64,000 nt of DNA from Mesonia ostreae. Its GTDB lineage: Bacteria > Bacteroidota > Bacteroidia > Flavobacteriales > Flavobacteriaceae. Below the pieces are notes generated by a model. The model was not told the origin of the DNA and made no database searches. It saw nothing but the letters and a program-made list of their open reading frames with translations. The translations under genes and the position numbers were made by a program. Of this stretch, positions 17,281 through 25,228 are shown one piece after another (the first letter of the stretch is position 1; the number at the start of each line of letters is the position of its first letter). The stretch lies in the NCBI RefSeq assembly GCF_031845265.1, contig NZ_JAVRBG010000002.1, positions 248,001 to 312,000 on the forward strand. Direction: 5' to 3'.

Positions 17281-18237
17281 ATGAGTGAGAAAGAAGTAAA
17301 GAATTTAGAAGAAATTTTTGAGGCAAAAATTGCCCGAGATGAAAAAATAGAACCTAAAGATTGGATGCCAGAGAAGTACCGTAAAACGCACATTAGGCAA
17401 ATGTCGCAGCACGCGCATTCAGAAATTGTTGGCATGCTGCCAGAAGGGAATTGGATTACTAGAGCGCCTTCTTTACGCCGTAAAGTAGCTTTATTAGCTA
17501 AAGTGCAAGATGAGGCTGGGCACGGACTTTACCTTTACAGCGCCACCGAAACTTTAGGGATTTCTAGAGAAGAGTTGTATGAGCAGTTGCATTCTGGTAA
17601 AGCAAAATATTCTAGTATTTTTAATTATCCAACCATTACTTGGGCAGATATTGGAGCAATTGGTTGGCTCGTAGATGGAGCAGCTATTATCAATCAAGTG
17701 CCATTGTGTAGCACTTCCTTTGGGCCTTACGCTCGTGCGATGGTGCGTGTTTGTAAGGAAGAAAGTTTTCACCAACGCCAAGGTTATGAAATTATGCTAA
17801 CCTTGTGTAATGGAACGCCAGAGCAAAAACAAATGGCTCAAGATGCTTTAAACCGCTGGTGGTGGCCTTCTCTAATGATGTTAGGGCCTACAGATGATGC
17901 TTCTACGCACACAGAGCAGTCTATGAAATGGAAATTAAAGCGTAAAACCAACGACGAATTACGTCAGCAATTTATAGATCAAACCGTTCCGCAAGCCGAT
18001 ATCTTAGGTATTACGGTACCAGATGAAGATTTAAAATGGAATGAAGAAACGGGTCATTATGATTTTGGTGCCATAGATTGGGATGAGTTTTGGCAGGTGG
18101 TAAAAGGCCACGGCCCGTGTAATAAAGAACGTTTGCAAACCCGTGTTGGTGCTTGGGAAGGCGGAGAATGGGTGCGAGACGCTGCTATGGCTTACGCCGA
18201 AAAACAAGCTGATAAAAAAGTGAGAAAAGCGGGATAG
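17281..18237 (+). CDS. paaA: Phenylacetyl-CoA epoxidase catalytic subunit PaaA
   Basis: A 318-aa di-iron subunit that epoxidises phenylacetyl-CoA to ring-1,2-epoxyphenylacetyl-CoA. Typical blocks are QMSQHAHSEIVGMLPEGNW, LAKVQDEAGHGLYLYSATE, EESFHQRQGYE and WWWPSLMMLG. The DEAGH and ESFHQ segments supply di-iron ligands. It has the normal family length. It is followed not directly by paaB but by a broken four-helix-bundle gene between inverted repeats, which interrupts the usual paaAB spacing. Confidence 0.97.
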   Translation: MSEKEVKNLEEIFEAKIARDEKIEPKDWMPEKYRKTHIRQMSQHAHSEIVGMLPEGNWITRAPSLRRKVALLAKVQDEAGHGLYLYSATETLGISREELYEQLHSGKAKYSSIFNYPTITWADIGAIGWLVDGAAIINQVPLCSTSFGPYARAMVRVCKEESFHQRQGYEIMLTLCNGTPEQKQMAQDALNRWWWPSLMMLGPTDDASTHTEQSMKWKLKRKTNDELRQQFIDQTVPQADILGITVPDEDLKWNEETGHYDFGAIDWDEFWQVVKGHGPCNKERLQTRVGAWEGGEWVRDAAMAYAEKQADKKVRKAG

Positions 18238-18244
18238 GAATAAA

Positions 18245-18683
18245 AGTATTGAGTATTGGGTAATTAGTAATTAGTGGAGATATGCACGTTTTAAATGATT
18301 TGAAGGTTTGGAATAAGGCAATGAGAATTACTGAACAAATATATGAGTTGTCTGCCAACTTTCCGCAAGAATAAAAATATGGCCTAACAAGTCAAATTAG
18401 GAGATGCGCAGTTTCTGTTCCTTCAAATATTGCAGAAGGCGCTGGAAGAAATACCAATGGAGAGTTTAAGAATTTTCTAAGTATTGCAAATGTTTCATCT
18501 TATGAGCTTTTTACTCAACTAATTTTATCTTATAAACTTAAATTAGTTCCTAAATACAAAGTTGATCCTATTTTGAAAGATATAATACAGATCCAGAAAA
18601 TGAATTATGCGTTAATTAAATCATTAAATAACTAATTTTTTCACTACTCATTACTTACTACTCACTAATAATTACTAAATACT
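18245..18683. repeat. Inverted-repeat unit enclosing a four-helix-bundle pseudogene, paaA-paaB gap
   Basis: The left flank (18245-18281) repeats AGTATTGAGTATT and GTAATTAGTAATTAGTGGAG words. The right flank (18640-18683) repeats their complements CACTACTCATTACTTACT and CTAATAATTACT, ending AATACT. The outer AGTATT (18245-18250) pairs with AATACT (18678-18683). The four-helix-bundle frame begins one base after the left arm and ends five bases before the right arm. Confidence 0.65.
18282..18635 (+). pseudogene. Four-helix-bundle protein (23S rRNA intervening-sequence family), nonsense-broken
   Basis: Reading from the ATG at 18282, the frame gives LNDLKVWNKAMRITEQIYEL, then FPQE, then a TAA at codon 31 (18372-18374). 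It continues in the same frame with KYGLTSQIRRCAVSVPSNIA, EGAGRN and a helical tail to a TAA at 18635. Apart from that one stop, the 117-residue frame is intact and clearly of the S23/four-helix-bundle family. It lies between paaA and paaB and is enclosed by inverted repeats. Either it is a recent pseudogene or the first helix alone is made. Confidence 0.85.
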
Positions 18684-18692
18684 ATATATAAT

Positions 18693-18992
18693 ATGTCAAC
18701 AGATAAGAAAACAAAGAACTGGCCTTTATGGGAAATATTTGTCCGTAGTAAAAACGGACTCGAACATCGTCATTTTGGTAGTCTCCATGCTGCAGATGCA
18801 GATATGGCTTTAGAAAATGCCCGCGATGTCTATACAAGAAGAAGTGAAGGCGTGAGTATTTGGGTAGTAGAATCAAAGAACATTACCGCTTCTAATCCAG
18901 ACCATAACGGAGAAATGTTTGAGCCGGCAGCAGATAAAGTTTATCGCCACCCTACATTTTATGATTTGCCCGATGAGGTAAAACATATGTAA
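18693..18992 (+). CDS. paaB: Phenylacetyl-CoA epoxidase subunit PaaB
   Basis: A 99-aa small subunit of the epoxidase complex, which bridges PaaAC heterodimers. The conserved core WPLWEIFVRSKNGLEHRHFG and HAADADMALENARDVYTRR is followed by the usual SIWVVES. Length and spacing in the cluster fit PaaB. The leader just before the ATG is the right arm of the inverted repeat described for the paaA-paaB gap. Confidence 0.96.
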   Translation: MSTDKKTKNWPLWEIFVRSKNGLEHRHFGSLHAADADMALENARDVYTRRSEGVSIWVVESKNITASNPDHNGEMFEPAADKVYRHPTFYDLPDEVKHM

Positions 18993-18993
18993 C

Positions 18994-19013
18994 ATTCCTG
19001 CGAAGGCAGGAAT
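18994..19013. repeat. Dispersed hairpin ATTCCTGC..GCAGGAAT, copy 1
   Basis: A short hairpin repeat that starts two bases after the paaB stop. A second copy is at 26527-26546, overlapping the end of the thiolase-tail remnant. The remaining 230 bases before paaC hold no recognisable gene. Confidence 0.75.
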
Positions 19014-19113
19014 CTAATCGCGTAATGATTTTAATTTTTCAATCTGCATAGACAGTAACTTAATTAGGTCATCGTGAGTTCTGATCTATTTAGTAAGCTT
19101 AAAACAGCTTGTA

Positions 19114-19127
19114 TTTCCGCGGAAGCG
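19114..19127. repeat. Truncated palindrome TTTCCGCGGAAGCG, copy 3
   Basis: An intergenic copy of the 16-bp palindrome with the left CGC lost. It is the only copy found outside a coding sequence, and lies in the paaB-paaC gap. Confidence 0.7.
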
Positions 19128-19242
19128 TAAATTGCTCAAATTCTTATCATTTTAATTTCATTTTATAGATATGAAATCATAATTGGAGGAGATTAGACTT
19201 CAGAAACAAAATAAAAAGATTTTTGAATAAATAATAAATACC

Positions 19243-20022
19243 ATGAGTTCAAAACAAAAAGATACTCGTTTGCACGAAGATAAGATAAAATACATCTACG
19301 GCATCGCCGATAATAGCTTAATATTAGGTCAGCGTTTAGGAGAATTAACCGGGCACGGGCCTACTTTAGAAACCGATATTGCGTTAACTAATATCTCGTT
19401 AGATTTATTTGGACAAGTGCGTAGTTATTTTCAGTATGCAGCACAAATTTCAAGCGGAGAAGTAACCGAAGATGATTTGGCATTTTTAAGAACAGAGCGC
19501 GAATATTTAAATGTGCTCTTAGTAGAACAACCCAATACAAATTTTGCTTATACAATTGGACGCCAATTTTTGTTTGATCATTTTCATATTCTTCTCATGA
19601 CAGAATTGCAAAAATCTAAAGACGATACTTTGGTCGCTATAGCCAAAAAAAGTATTAAAGAGGTAAGTTATCACAAGCGTTTCTCATCAGATTGGGTAAA
19701 ACGATTAGGTGATGGGACTCAAGAAAGTAAAGAAAAAATGCAAACTGCAATCAATGACTTGTGGCGATTTACAGATGAACTATTTCATACTACAAAAGCA
19801 GATGAGGCCATGATTAAAGCAGGGATAGGAGTAGATGTAAAACAATTAAAAGATACGTATTATAAAAATGTATCTGAAGTGCTTGAAGAAGCTACCTTAG
19901 AAGTTCCAAATTTAAAATATTTTCAAAAAGGGGGGAAAGAAGGAATCCATAGCGAGCAGATGGGCTATATTTTAAGCGACATGCAGTATATGCAGCGCAC
20001 CTATCCAGGGATGAAGTGGTAA
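19243..20022 (+). CDS. paaC: Phenylacetyl-CoA epoxidase structural subunit PaaC
   Basis: A 259-aa ferritin-like subunit that pairs with PaaA. Typical segments are YIYGIADNSLILGQRLGELT, HGPTLETDIALTNISLDLFG, EREYLNVLLVEQPNTNFAYT and EVSYHKRFSSDWVKRLGDGT. The C-terminal MQYMQRTYPGMKW also fits. PaaC has the fold but not the catalytic iron site of PaaA. The length is normal and the gene order B-C-D is kept. Confidence 0.96.
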   Translation: MSSKQKDTRLHEDKIKYIYGIADNSLILGQRLGELTGHGPTLETDIALTNISLDLFGQVRSYFQYAAQISSGEVTEDDLAFLRTEREYLNVLLVEQPNTNFAYTIGRQFLFDHFHILLMTELQKSKDDTLVAIAKKSIKEVSYHKRFSSDWVKRLGDGTQESKEKMQTAINDLWRFTDELFHTTKADEAMIKAGIGVDVKQLKDTYYKNVSEVLEEATLEVPNLKYFQKGGKEGIHSEQMGYILSDMQYMQRTYPGMKW

Positions 20023-20025
20023 TAG

Positions 20026-20112
20026 ACTAAATGTAAAACCGAAAAATTTAAAATGTAAAAGTGTAAAACGAGTCGAGAGAAAACCTTTTTACTTAATTAT
20101 TTTTCATTTAGT
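20026..20112. repeat. Hairpin spacer between paaC and paaD
   Basis: ACTAAATG (20026-20033) and CATTTAGT (20105-20112) are perfect complements. The 71 bases between them repeat GTAAAA words on the left and TTTTTAC/TTTTTC words on the right. It resembles the flanks of the four-helix-bundle units but has no gene inside. Confidence 0.6.
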
Positions 20113-20122
20113 ATTTATAACA

Positions 20123-20623
20123 ATGACAAAAGAAGAGGTACATATTGATGAAGTTTTGGAACCGATACTTAGACAAGTGCCAGATCCAGAGATTCCTGTG
20201 CTTTCTATTTTAGATTTAGGCGTGGTGCGCGAAGCGAGGTTAGACGGCAAAAAAGCGAGTGTAAAAATAACACCTACGTATAGCGGTTGTCCTGCGATGG
20301 ATGTGATAGGTGATGATATCGTGACGGCTTTAAAACAAGCTGGATTTGAAGCAAAAGTTGATTTAATTCTCGCGCCAGCCTGGAGCACCGACTGGATTAC
20401 AGAAACAGGTAGAAAGGCCTTAGAAGATTATGGAATTGCACCACCTATGGATGCATCCGCAGATAAAAGAGCTTTGCTGGGCGAAGAAAAACTGGTTAAA
20501 TGCCCGCAATGTAAATCTACCAATACACATCTAGTGAGTCAGTTTGGCTCTACGGCCTGTAAGGCTTTGTTTAAATGTGACGATTGTCAAGAACCTTTTG
20601 ATTACTTTAAGTGTTTAATCTAA
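20123..20623 (+). CDS. paaD: PaaD, maturation factor of the epoxidase
   Basis: A 166-aa protein with an N-terminal MIP18/DUF59 domain (VPDPEIPVLSILDLGVVREA, TPTYSGCPAMDVIGDDI). A C-terminal zinc-ribbon-like segment has two Cys pairs (CPQCKSTNTHLVSQFGSTAC, CDDCQEPFDYFKC). PaaD is required for epoxidase activity and probably acts in iron-site or iron-sulfur assembly. It lies in its normal place after paaC, though separated by a 100-base hairpin spacer. Confidence 0.95.
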   Translation: MTKEEVHIDEVLEPILRQVPDPEIPVLSILDLGVVREARLDGKKASVKITPTYSGCPAMDVIGDDIVTALKQAGFEAKVDLILAPAWSTDWITETGRKALEDYGIAPPMDASADKRALLGEEKLVKCPQCKSTNTHLVSQFGSTACKALFKCDDCQEPFDYFKCLI

Positions 20624-20633
20624 AAAATTTAAA

Positions 20634-20702
20634 ACGAAATTGAAGTTGAAATCGAAAGAGACTAGATTTCAATTTCGGATTCATTTTCAAATTCAATTTC
20701 AA
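20634..20702. repeat. Hairpin spacer between paaD and paaG
   Basis: The left arm GAAATTGAAGTTGAAATCGA (from 20637) pairs imperfectly with the right arm made of ATTTCAATTTCGG and TTTTCAAATTCAATTTC. About 18 of 22 positions match. It ends a few bases before the paaG ATG. The words are the complement of those before the GSCFA gene. Confidence 0.65.
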
Positions 20703-20707
20703 AAAAT

Positions 20708-21490
20708 ATGAGTAAAAATATACAAGTAGAAATCAAAAACCAGGTGGCTAAATTAAGTTTAAACCGACCTGAAGTCTTTAATAGTTTTAACAGAGAAATG
20801 GCTTTTGAGCTGCAAGATGCTTTAAAAGATGCTGCCAAAAATGAAGATATCCGAGCTATTTTACTTACTGGAAACGGAAAAGCTTTTTGTGCTGGCCAAG
20901 ATTTAAAAGAAGTAACAGATCCAGATCTTAATCCGGGTTTTAAGGCAATTCTAGAAGAACATTACAACCCTATTATTCAGTTAATTCGGGAAACCGCAAA
21001 ACCCGTTATTGCTGCGGTAAATGGAGTAGCAGCTGGCGCGGGAGCCAATATTGCTTTGGCTTGTGATGTAGTAGTTGCTTCAGAAAATGCAGCCTTTATT
21101 CAGGCGTTTAGTAAAATAGGTTTGGTGCCAGATTCTGCAGGAACTTTTTTCTTACCGCGATTAATCGGTTTTCAAAAGGCTTCCGCTTTAGCCATGTTGG
21201 GCGATAAAGTAGATGCGCAAGAAGCGGAACGTTTAGGAATGATTTACAAGTATTTTTCTGCGGAAAGCTTTGAAGAAGAATGTGAAAAACTTGCTTTAAA
21301 AATGGCCAAAATGCCAACTAAAGCTTTAGCCTTAACCAAGGAAGCCTTAAATCAATCGCTTACCAATAATTTAGACGAGCAATTAGCCTTAGAAAGCAAA
21401 TTTCAAATCGAAGCCGCATCATCAGCAGATTATAAAGAAGGCGTAACAGCGTTTATGGAAAAAAGAAAACCGGAGTTTGAAGGGAAGTAA
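20708..21490 (+). CDS. paaG: Enoyl-CoA hydratase/isomerase, probable ring-epoxide isomerase PaaG
   Basis: A 260-aa crotonase-family enzyme. Motifs are LNRPEVFNSFN, CAGQDLKEVTDPDLNPGFK, the oxyanion-hole segment NGVAAGAGANIALACD and IGLVPDSAGTFFLPRL. The length, the CAGQDL block and the position directly after paaD favour PaaG. PaaG converts the epoxide to the seven-membered oxepin-CoA and isomerises later intermediates. PaaF-type hydratase activity is the alternative; another crotonase gene at 33778 may fill that role. Confidence 0.88.
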   Translation: MSKNIQVEIKNQVAKLSLNRPEVFNSFNREMAFELQDALKDAAKNEDIRAILLTGNGKAFCAGQDLKEVTDPDLNPGFKAILEEHYNPIIQLIRETAKPVIAAVNGVAAGAGANIALACDVVVASENAAFIQAFSKIGLVPDSAGTFFLPRLIGFQKASALAMLGDKVDAQEAERLGMIYKYFSAESFEEECEKLALKMAKMPTKALALTKEALNQSLTNNLDEQLALESKFQIEAASSADYKEGVTAFMEKRKPEFEGK

Positions 21491-21491
21491 A

Positions 21492-22072
21492 TATTTCAAA
21501 TTTTGAAATTGCAAATTTAGTATTTCAAATTTACAATACTAAATAAAGATTAGAAATGCCTTTGGCAAACTAAATTTGAGATTTAAAATAATAAATGAAA
21601 AATTTGAAATAGCAATGACTTCTCAAGAACTTGAAAATAGGTTAATTGATTTTGCAGTAGTTTGTATTCAGATTACAAAAAACACAAACTCTTCATTTGC
21701 TTCACAACATTTATGTAGCCAATTAATTCGCTCTGCTACAAGTGTAGCCTTAAATTATTCTGAAGCTATTGGAGCCCAATCTACTCGAGATTATATTCAT
21801 AAGATGCAAATTTGTTTAAAAGAGCTTAGAGAATCAAAAACCAATTTGAGAATCCAGAAGGAGGCTGTTCTTACGGAAAAATCTGTAAAAATGGATAACT
21901 TAATTGATGAGTCTAACCAGCTTATTTAAATTTTTTCCAAAAGTATTTCCACATCAAAAAAGAAAATGAAGTAAATAATTAATGATAATAGTTCAATCTT
22001 GGTTTTGAAAAAATGATTTTCCATTAAACGCTAAATTTGAAATCTGAGATTTGAAATAAAAAATTTGAAATA
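21492..22072. repeat. Inverted-repeat unit enclosing a four-helix-bundle gene, paaG-paaH gap
   Basis: TATTTCAAATTTT (21492-21504) is perfectly complementary to AAAATTTGAAATA (22060-22072). CAAATTTAG (21512-21520) pairs with CTAAATTTG (22031-22039). A direct repeat is also present: CTAAATTTGAGATTT...AAATTTGAAATAGCA before the inner ATG resembles CTAAATTTGAAATCTGAGATTT...AAATTTGAAATAGAT before paaH. Confidence 0.75.
21615..21929 (+). CDS. Four-helix-bundle protein (23S rRNA intervening-sequence family)
   Basis: A 104-aa protein from the ATG at 21615. The longer frame starts with TTG at 21576, within the repeat arm, and is unlikely. The sequence LIDFAVVCIQITKNTNSSFA, then SQLIRSATSVALNYSEAIGA and DYIHKMQICLKELRESKTNL, matches the four-helix-bundle family known from intervening sequences of 23S rRNA. 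The function is unknown; some relatives bind nucleic acid, and the fold is shared with Avd proteins of diversity-generating retroelements. It interrupts the paaG-paaH junction and is enclosed by inverted repeats. Confidence 0.82.
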   Translation: MTSQELENRLIDFAVVCIQITKNTNSSFASQHLCSQLIRSATSVALNYSEAIGAQSTRDYIHKMQICLKELRESKTNLRIQKEAVLTEKSVKMDNLIDESNQLI

Positions 22073-22075
22073 GAT

Positions 22076-23254
22076 ATGAAAGTAGCTATAATAGGAGCAG
22101 GAACCATGGGCAGCGGCATCGCACAAATTGCAGCAACCGCAGGCTGTAGGGTGATGCTTTACGATACCCAACAAAAAGCTTTAGAGACTAGCCAAACAAA
22201 ACTCGAAAAAGTGCTAGCGCGTTTAATTGAAAAAGGAAGAATTGATGAAGCTGAGAAAAACAGAATTCAAGGAAATATCTCTTATGTAAATGCTTTAAAA
22301 GATTTAGCTAAAGCCGATTTAACCATCGAGGCGATTGTAGAAAACCTTGAGATTAAGCGTAAAGTGTTTCAAGAGCTAGAAACGTATCAATCTCAAGAGG
22401 CAATTATTGCTTCCAATACCTCTTCACTTTCTATCGCGAGCATTGCAGCTTCTTTAGAAAATCCAGAGCGCGTTATCGGGATTCACTTTTTCAATCCCGC
22501 ACCCTTAATGCCGTTAGTAGAGATTATTCCGGCCGTTCAAACTTCCGAAGAGGTAAAAAATAAAGTTGTAGAAATTATAGCCGACTGGAAAAAAGCGGGT
22601 GTCTTGGCAAAAGATACGCCAGGCTTTATTGTAAACCGAGTAGCCCGACCTTTTTACGGCGAAGCACTGCGAATTTACGAAGAAGGAATAGCCAGTTTTG
22701 CCGAAATTGACCAAGCCATGAAAGACTTAGGAGGTTTTAGAATGGGTCCTTTTGAGCTGATGGATTTTATTGGAAATGATGTAAATTATACGGTAACAGA
22801 AACTGTTTTTGCAGAATTCTATTACGACCCGCGTTACAAACCTTCGTTCACGCAAAAACGTCTTTCCGAAGCTGGTTATTTAGGAAGGAAAACTGGAAAG
22901 GGATTTTATAATTATAAGGATGGTAAAATAGACAAAAATTGTCATCCTGAACTTGATTCAAGATCTCATCAGGATGAAAAATCTCAACAAATCCTAGACC
23001 GCATTCTAGTAATGCTCATCAATGAAGCCGCAGATGCTTTATTTTTAAATATTGCAACTGCAAAAGATATAGATCTTGCCATGACAAAAGGCGTAAATTA
23101 CCCAAAAGGATTACTCGCTTGGGCAAACGAGAAGGGAATTGATTGGTGTGTTAATCAGATAGATGCTTTATATGGAGAATACCACGAAGATCGTTACCGT
23201 TGTAGTCCGCTTTTAAGAAAGATGAACAAAGAGAATAACAGTTTCAATTTTTAA
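22076..23254 (+). CDS. paaH: 3-hydroxyacyl-CoA dehydrogenase PaaH
   Basis: A 392-aa NAD-dependent enzyme that oxidises 3-hydroxyadipyl-CoA to 3-oxoadipyl-CoA. The Rossmann motif GAGTMGSGIAQIAATAG begins at residue 6. ASNTSSLSIA and GIHFFNPAPLMPLVEIIP follow, then DTPGFIVNRVARPFY, and a dimerisation domain with GPFELMDFIG. The second half of that domain resumes after residue 303. Residues of about 289-302 (CHPELDSRSHQDEK) are foreign: they are the in-frame translation of a dispersed TGTCATCCTGAAC-type repeat, placed just after GKGFYNYKDGKIDKN. They lie at a surface loop between the two C-terminal halves, so activity may be kept. Confidence 0.93.
   Translation: MKVAIIGAGTMGSGIAQIAATAGCRVMLYDTQQKALETSQTKLEKVLARLIEKGRIDEAEKNRIQGNISYVNALKDLAKADLTIEAIVENLEIKRKVFQELETYQSQEAIIASNTSSLSIASIAASLENPERVIGIHFFNPAPLMPLVEIIPAVQTSEEVKNKVVEIIADWKKAGVLAKDTPGFIVNRVARPFYGEALRIYEEGIASFAEIDQAMKDLGGFRMGPFELMDFIGNDVNYTVTETVFAEFYYDPRYKPSFTQKRLSEAGYLGRKTGKGFYNYKDGKIDKNCHPELDSRSHQDEKSQQILDRILVMLINEAADALFLNIATAKDIDLAMTKGVNYPKGLLAWANEKGIDWCVNQIDALYGEYHEDRYRCSPLLRKMNKENNSFNF
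22940..22976. repeat. Dispersed repeat TGTCATCCTGAAC inserted in frame in paaH
   Basis: TGTCATCCTGAACTTGATTC followed by AAGATCTCATCAGGATGA. The ends TCATCCTGA and TCAGGATGA are complementary. A copy of the same family in the opposite orientation lies at 29907-29932, in the paaZ terminator. Read in the paaH frame it gives CHPELDSRSHQDE without a stop. Confidence 0.8.
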
Positions 23255-23263
23255 TATCTACAT

Positions 23264-23677
23264 ATGAAAAAAGGCATTGTAAGAAATATTATAGCGGTTA
23301 TTATTGGTGCTATGCTTGGTGGCTTAATTAATATGGGGATAATAATGGTGGGCAGTTATGTGATTCCATCACCTACAGGAGTTGATTTAACGACTACAGA
23401 AGGTTTACAGGCTGCAAAAGGCTTATTGGAACCAATACATTTTATTTTTCCGTTTTTAGCACATGCTATTGGAACATTAGTAGGAGCTTTGTTAACCGTA
23501 ATTGTAGGAAAAAATCGCCGTTTAATGTTAGCAATGATAATTGGCTTTTTCTTTTTAATTGGTGGCATTGCGGCAGTCTTTATGATTCCGGCACCTACAT
23601 GGTTTGTTATTTTAGATTTAGCTTTGGCCTACATCCCATTTGCTTGGTTAGCGTATAAAATTAGAAAGAAATTCTAA
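23264..23677 (+). CDS. Uncharacterised four-helix membrane protein in the paa operon
   Basis: A 137-aa protein with four predicted transmembrane segments, at about residues 7-30, 57-80, 87-108 and 112-132. It has glycine-rich first and third segments (AVIIGAMLGGLINMGIIMVG) and a basic C-terminal end (YKIRKKF). I recognise no named family. It starts 10 bases after paaH and ends 32 bases before paaI, so it should be co-expressed with phenylacetate breakdown. That is not evidence of a role in it, since similar small proteins occur elsewhere. Confidence 0.6.
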   Translation: MKKGIVRNIIAVIIGAMLGGLINMGIIMVGSYVIPSPTGVDLTTTEGLQAAKGLLEPIHFIFPFLAHAIGTLVGALLTVIVGKNRRLMLAMIIGFFFLIGGIAAVFMIPAPTWFVILDLALAYIPFAWLAYKIRKKF

Positions 23678-23708
23678 AAGCAGAGTATTTAGAAAAACTA
23701 AACTTTAT

Positions 23709-24143
23709 ATGGAAAATAATGAAGATAAAAAAGTCGTTTCTGCACTAGAAATCCCACATCACATGTTGGAGAACGACGCTTTTAGTCAGTGGTTGGGTAT
23801 AGAGATTGTAGAAGTACAAGATGGGTATTGCAAAGTACGAATGAAAATCCGTAAAGAAATGCTCAATAGCATGAAAAAAGGCCACGGAGGAATCACCTAT
23901 TCTTTGGCCGATACTGCCTTTGGGTTTGCCACCAATACGATGGGGAGAAAGTCGGTTTCCATCGACACTTCCATCAATCATATCGAAGCTTTAGAGGAAG
24001 GCGATGTCCTTATAGCGACTTCTCAGTTAAAAAGTATGAAGAATAAGTTGGCTTTTTATACCGTAGAAATTCACGTTAAGGAAAAGCTGGTGGCCTTATT
24101 TAAAGGAGTTGCTTATCGAACGAGTGCGGTTTGGGAAGATTAG
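23709..24143 (+). CDS. paaI: Hotdog thioesterase PaaI
   Basis: A 144-aa hotdog-fold thioesterase. The motif HGGITYSLADTAFGFA contains the conserved HGG and the catalytic Asp, and SIDTSINHIEA and FYTVEIHV are typical of PaaI. PaaI hydrolyses hydroxyphenylacetyl-CoA and other dead-end CoA esters, freeing CoA when the pathway stalls. Length and position in the cluster agree. A dispersed spacer repeat follows almost at once. Confidence 0.93.
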   Translation: MENNEDKKVVSALEIPHHMLENDAFSQWLGIEIVEVQDGYCKVRMKIRKEMLNSMKKGHGGITYSLADTAFGFATNTMGRKSVSIDTSINHIEALEEGDVLIATSQLKSMKNKLAFYTVEIHVKEKLVALFKGVAYRTSAVWED

Positions 24144-24154
24144 CGTGATCATTT

Positions 24155-24270
24155 GGGCGCATCCCTATCGGGTCGGGCTATCCGCTATATCTTTTTTGCT
24201 AATTAATTTGAGAACAGTAGAAAATTATCCCAAAAGCAAAAAAGGATGCCGCTTCTATCCCTTGCGCAAA
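24155..24270. repeat. Dispersed spacer repeat, GGGCG...GCGC type, copy 2
   Basis: GGGCGCATCCCTATCGGGTC and GGGCTATCCGCTATATCTTT open the element. AAAGGATGCCGCTTCTATCC and CTTGCGC close it. ATCTTTTTTGCT and AGCAAAAAAGGAT are complementary, so it can fold on itself. It fills most of the gap between paaI and the metallopeptidase gene. Confidence 0.7.
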
Positions 24271-24344
24271 AAAAATAATTTGCGTATAAAATAAAACCCT
24301 ACCTTAAAATTATTATTTTTAGAGCCAGCTAAAACAAGCATATT

Positions 24345-25205
24345 ATGAAATGGAGAGGAAGAAGAAAAAGTGGCAACCTAGACGATCGTCGTGGTTCGAG
24401 TACTAAAGGAAAAGTTATTGCAGGAGGCGGAGTTATTGGAGTTATCGTAATTCTTTTACAAATTTTTGGTGGAGAAACTGGTCAAACTGTAGCACCAGTG
24501 TTAAATGAATTTAATAAAAATCGACAAACACAACAGGTAGAAACAAGAGAGCTTACTGCTCAAGAAAAAGAATTGGGTAACTTTATGGCCACTGTTTTAG
24601 CCGATACTGAGGATGTATGGGCTCAAGTTTTTCAACAAAACAATTTAGGAGCTTATAAAAAACCAACCATGGTTCTATTCACCGATGCTGTTCAAACTGG
24701 ATGTGGTAATGCTACTTCGGCAAGTGGACCTTTTTACTGTCCAGCAGATCAAAAACTTTACATGGATTTGATTTTCTTTAATGAACTTCATAATCGGTTC
24801 GGCGCAAAAAAGGGTGATTTCGCCATGGCTTATGTCACAGCTCACGAAATAGGTCATCATGTGCAAACTCTTATAGGAACCTCACAAAAGGTGCGTCGGG
24901 CACAGCAAGGAATGAGTAAAGTAGACGCAAATAAACTTTCGGTTGCTTTAGAGCTACAAGCCGATTTCTATGCTGGCCTTTGGGCATATCACAATCAAGA
25001 ATACTTAGAAGAAGGCGACATTGAAGAAGCTCTAAGTGCCGCCAATGCGGTAGGTGATGATGCTTTGCAAAGAAAAGTGCAAGGTTCTGTAAATCCAGAT
25101 TCGTTTACCCACGGTACTTCTCAGCAGCGTAAAGACTGGTTTTTACGAGGTTTTAGAACTGGCGATATGAGTCAACATGATACTTTTTCAGAATTAAAAA
25201 TTTAA
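24345..25205 (+). CDS. Neutral zinc metallopeptidase (YpfJ family)
   Basis: A 286-aa protein of the YpfJ/neutral zinc metallopeptidase family. It opens with the characteristic MKWRGRRKSGNLDDRRG, followed by a glycine-rich hydrophobic segment (IAGGGVIGVIVILLQIFGG) that is a membrane anchor. The catalytic domain contains the zinc motif HEIGHHVQ, preceded by FYCPADQKLYMDLIFF. Later blocks are ELQADFYAGLWA and FTHGTSQQRKDWF. The substrate is not known. It lies in the middle of the paa operon, which is unusual, after a repeat-filled gap. Confidence 0.92.
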   Translation: MKWRGRRKSGNLDDRRGSSTKGKVIAGGGVIGVIVILLQIFGGETGQTVAPVLNEFNKNRQTQQVETRELTAQEKELGNFMATVLADTEDVWAQVFQQNNLGAYKKPTMVLFTDAVQTGCGNATSASGPFYCPADQKLYMDLIFFNELHNRFGAKKGDFAMAYVTAHEIGHHVQTLIGTSQKVRRAQQGMSKVDANKLSVALELQADFYAGLWAYHNQEYLEEGDIEEALSAANAVGDDALQRKVQGSVNPDSFTHGTSQQRKDWFLRGFRTGDMSQHDTFSELKI

Positions 25206-25228
25206 TAGATTAAAAAATTATAACAACT

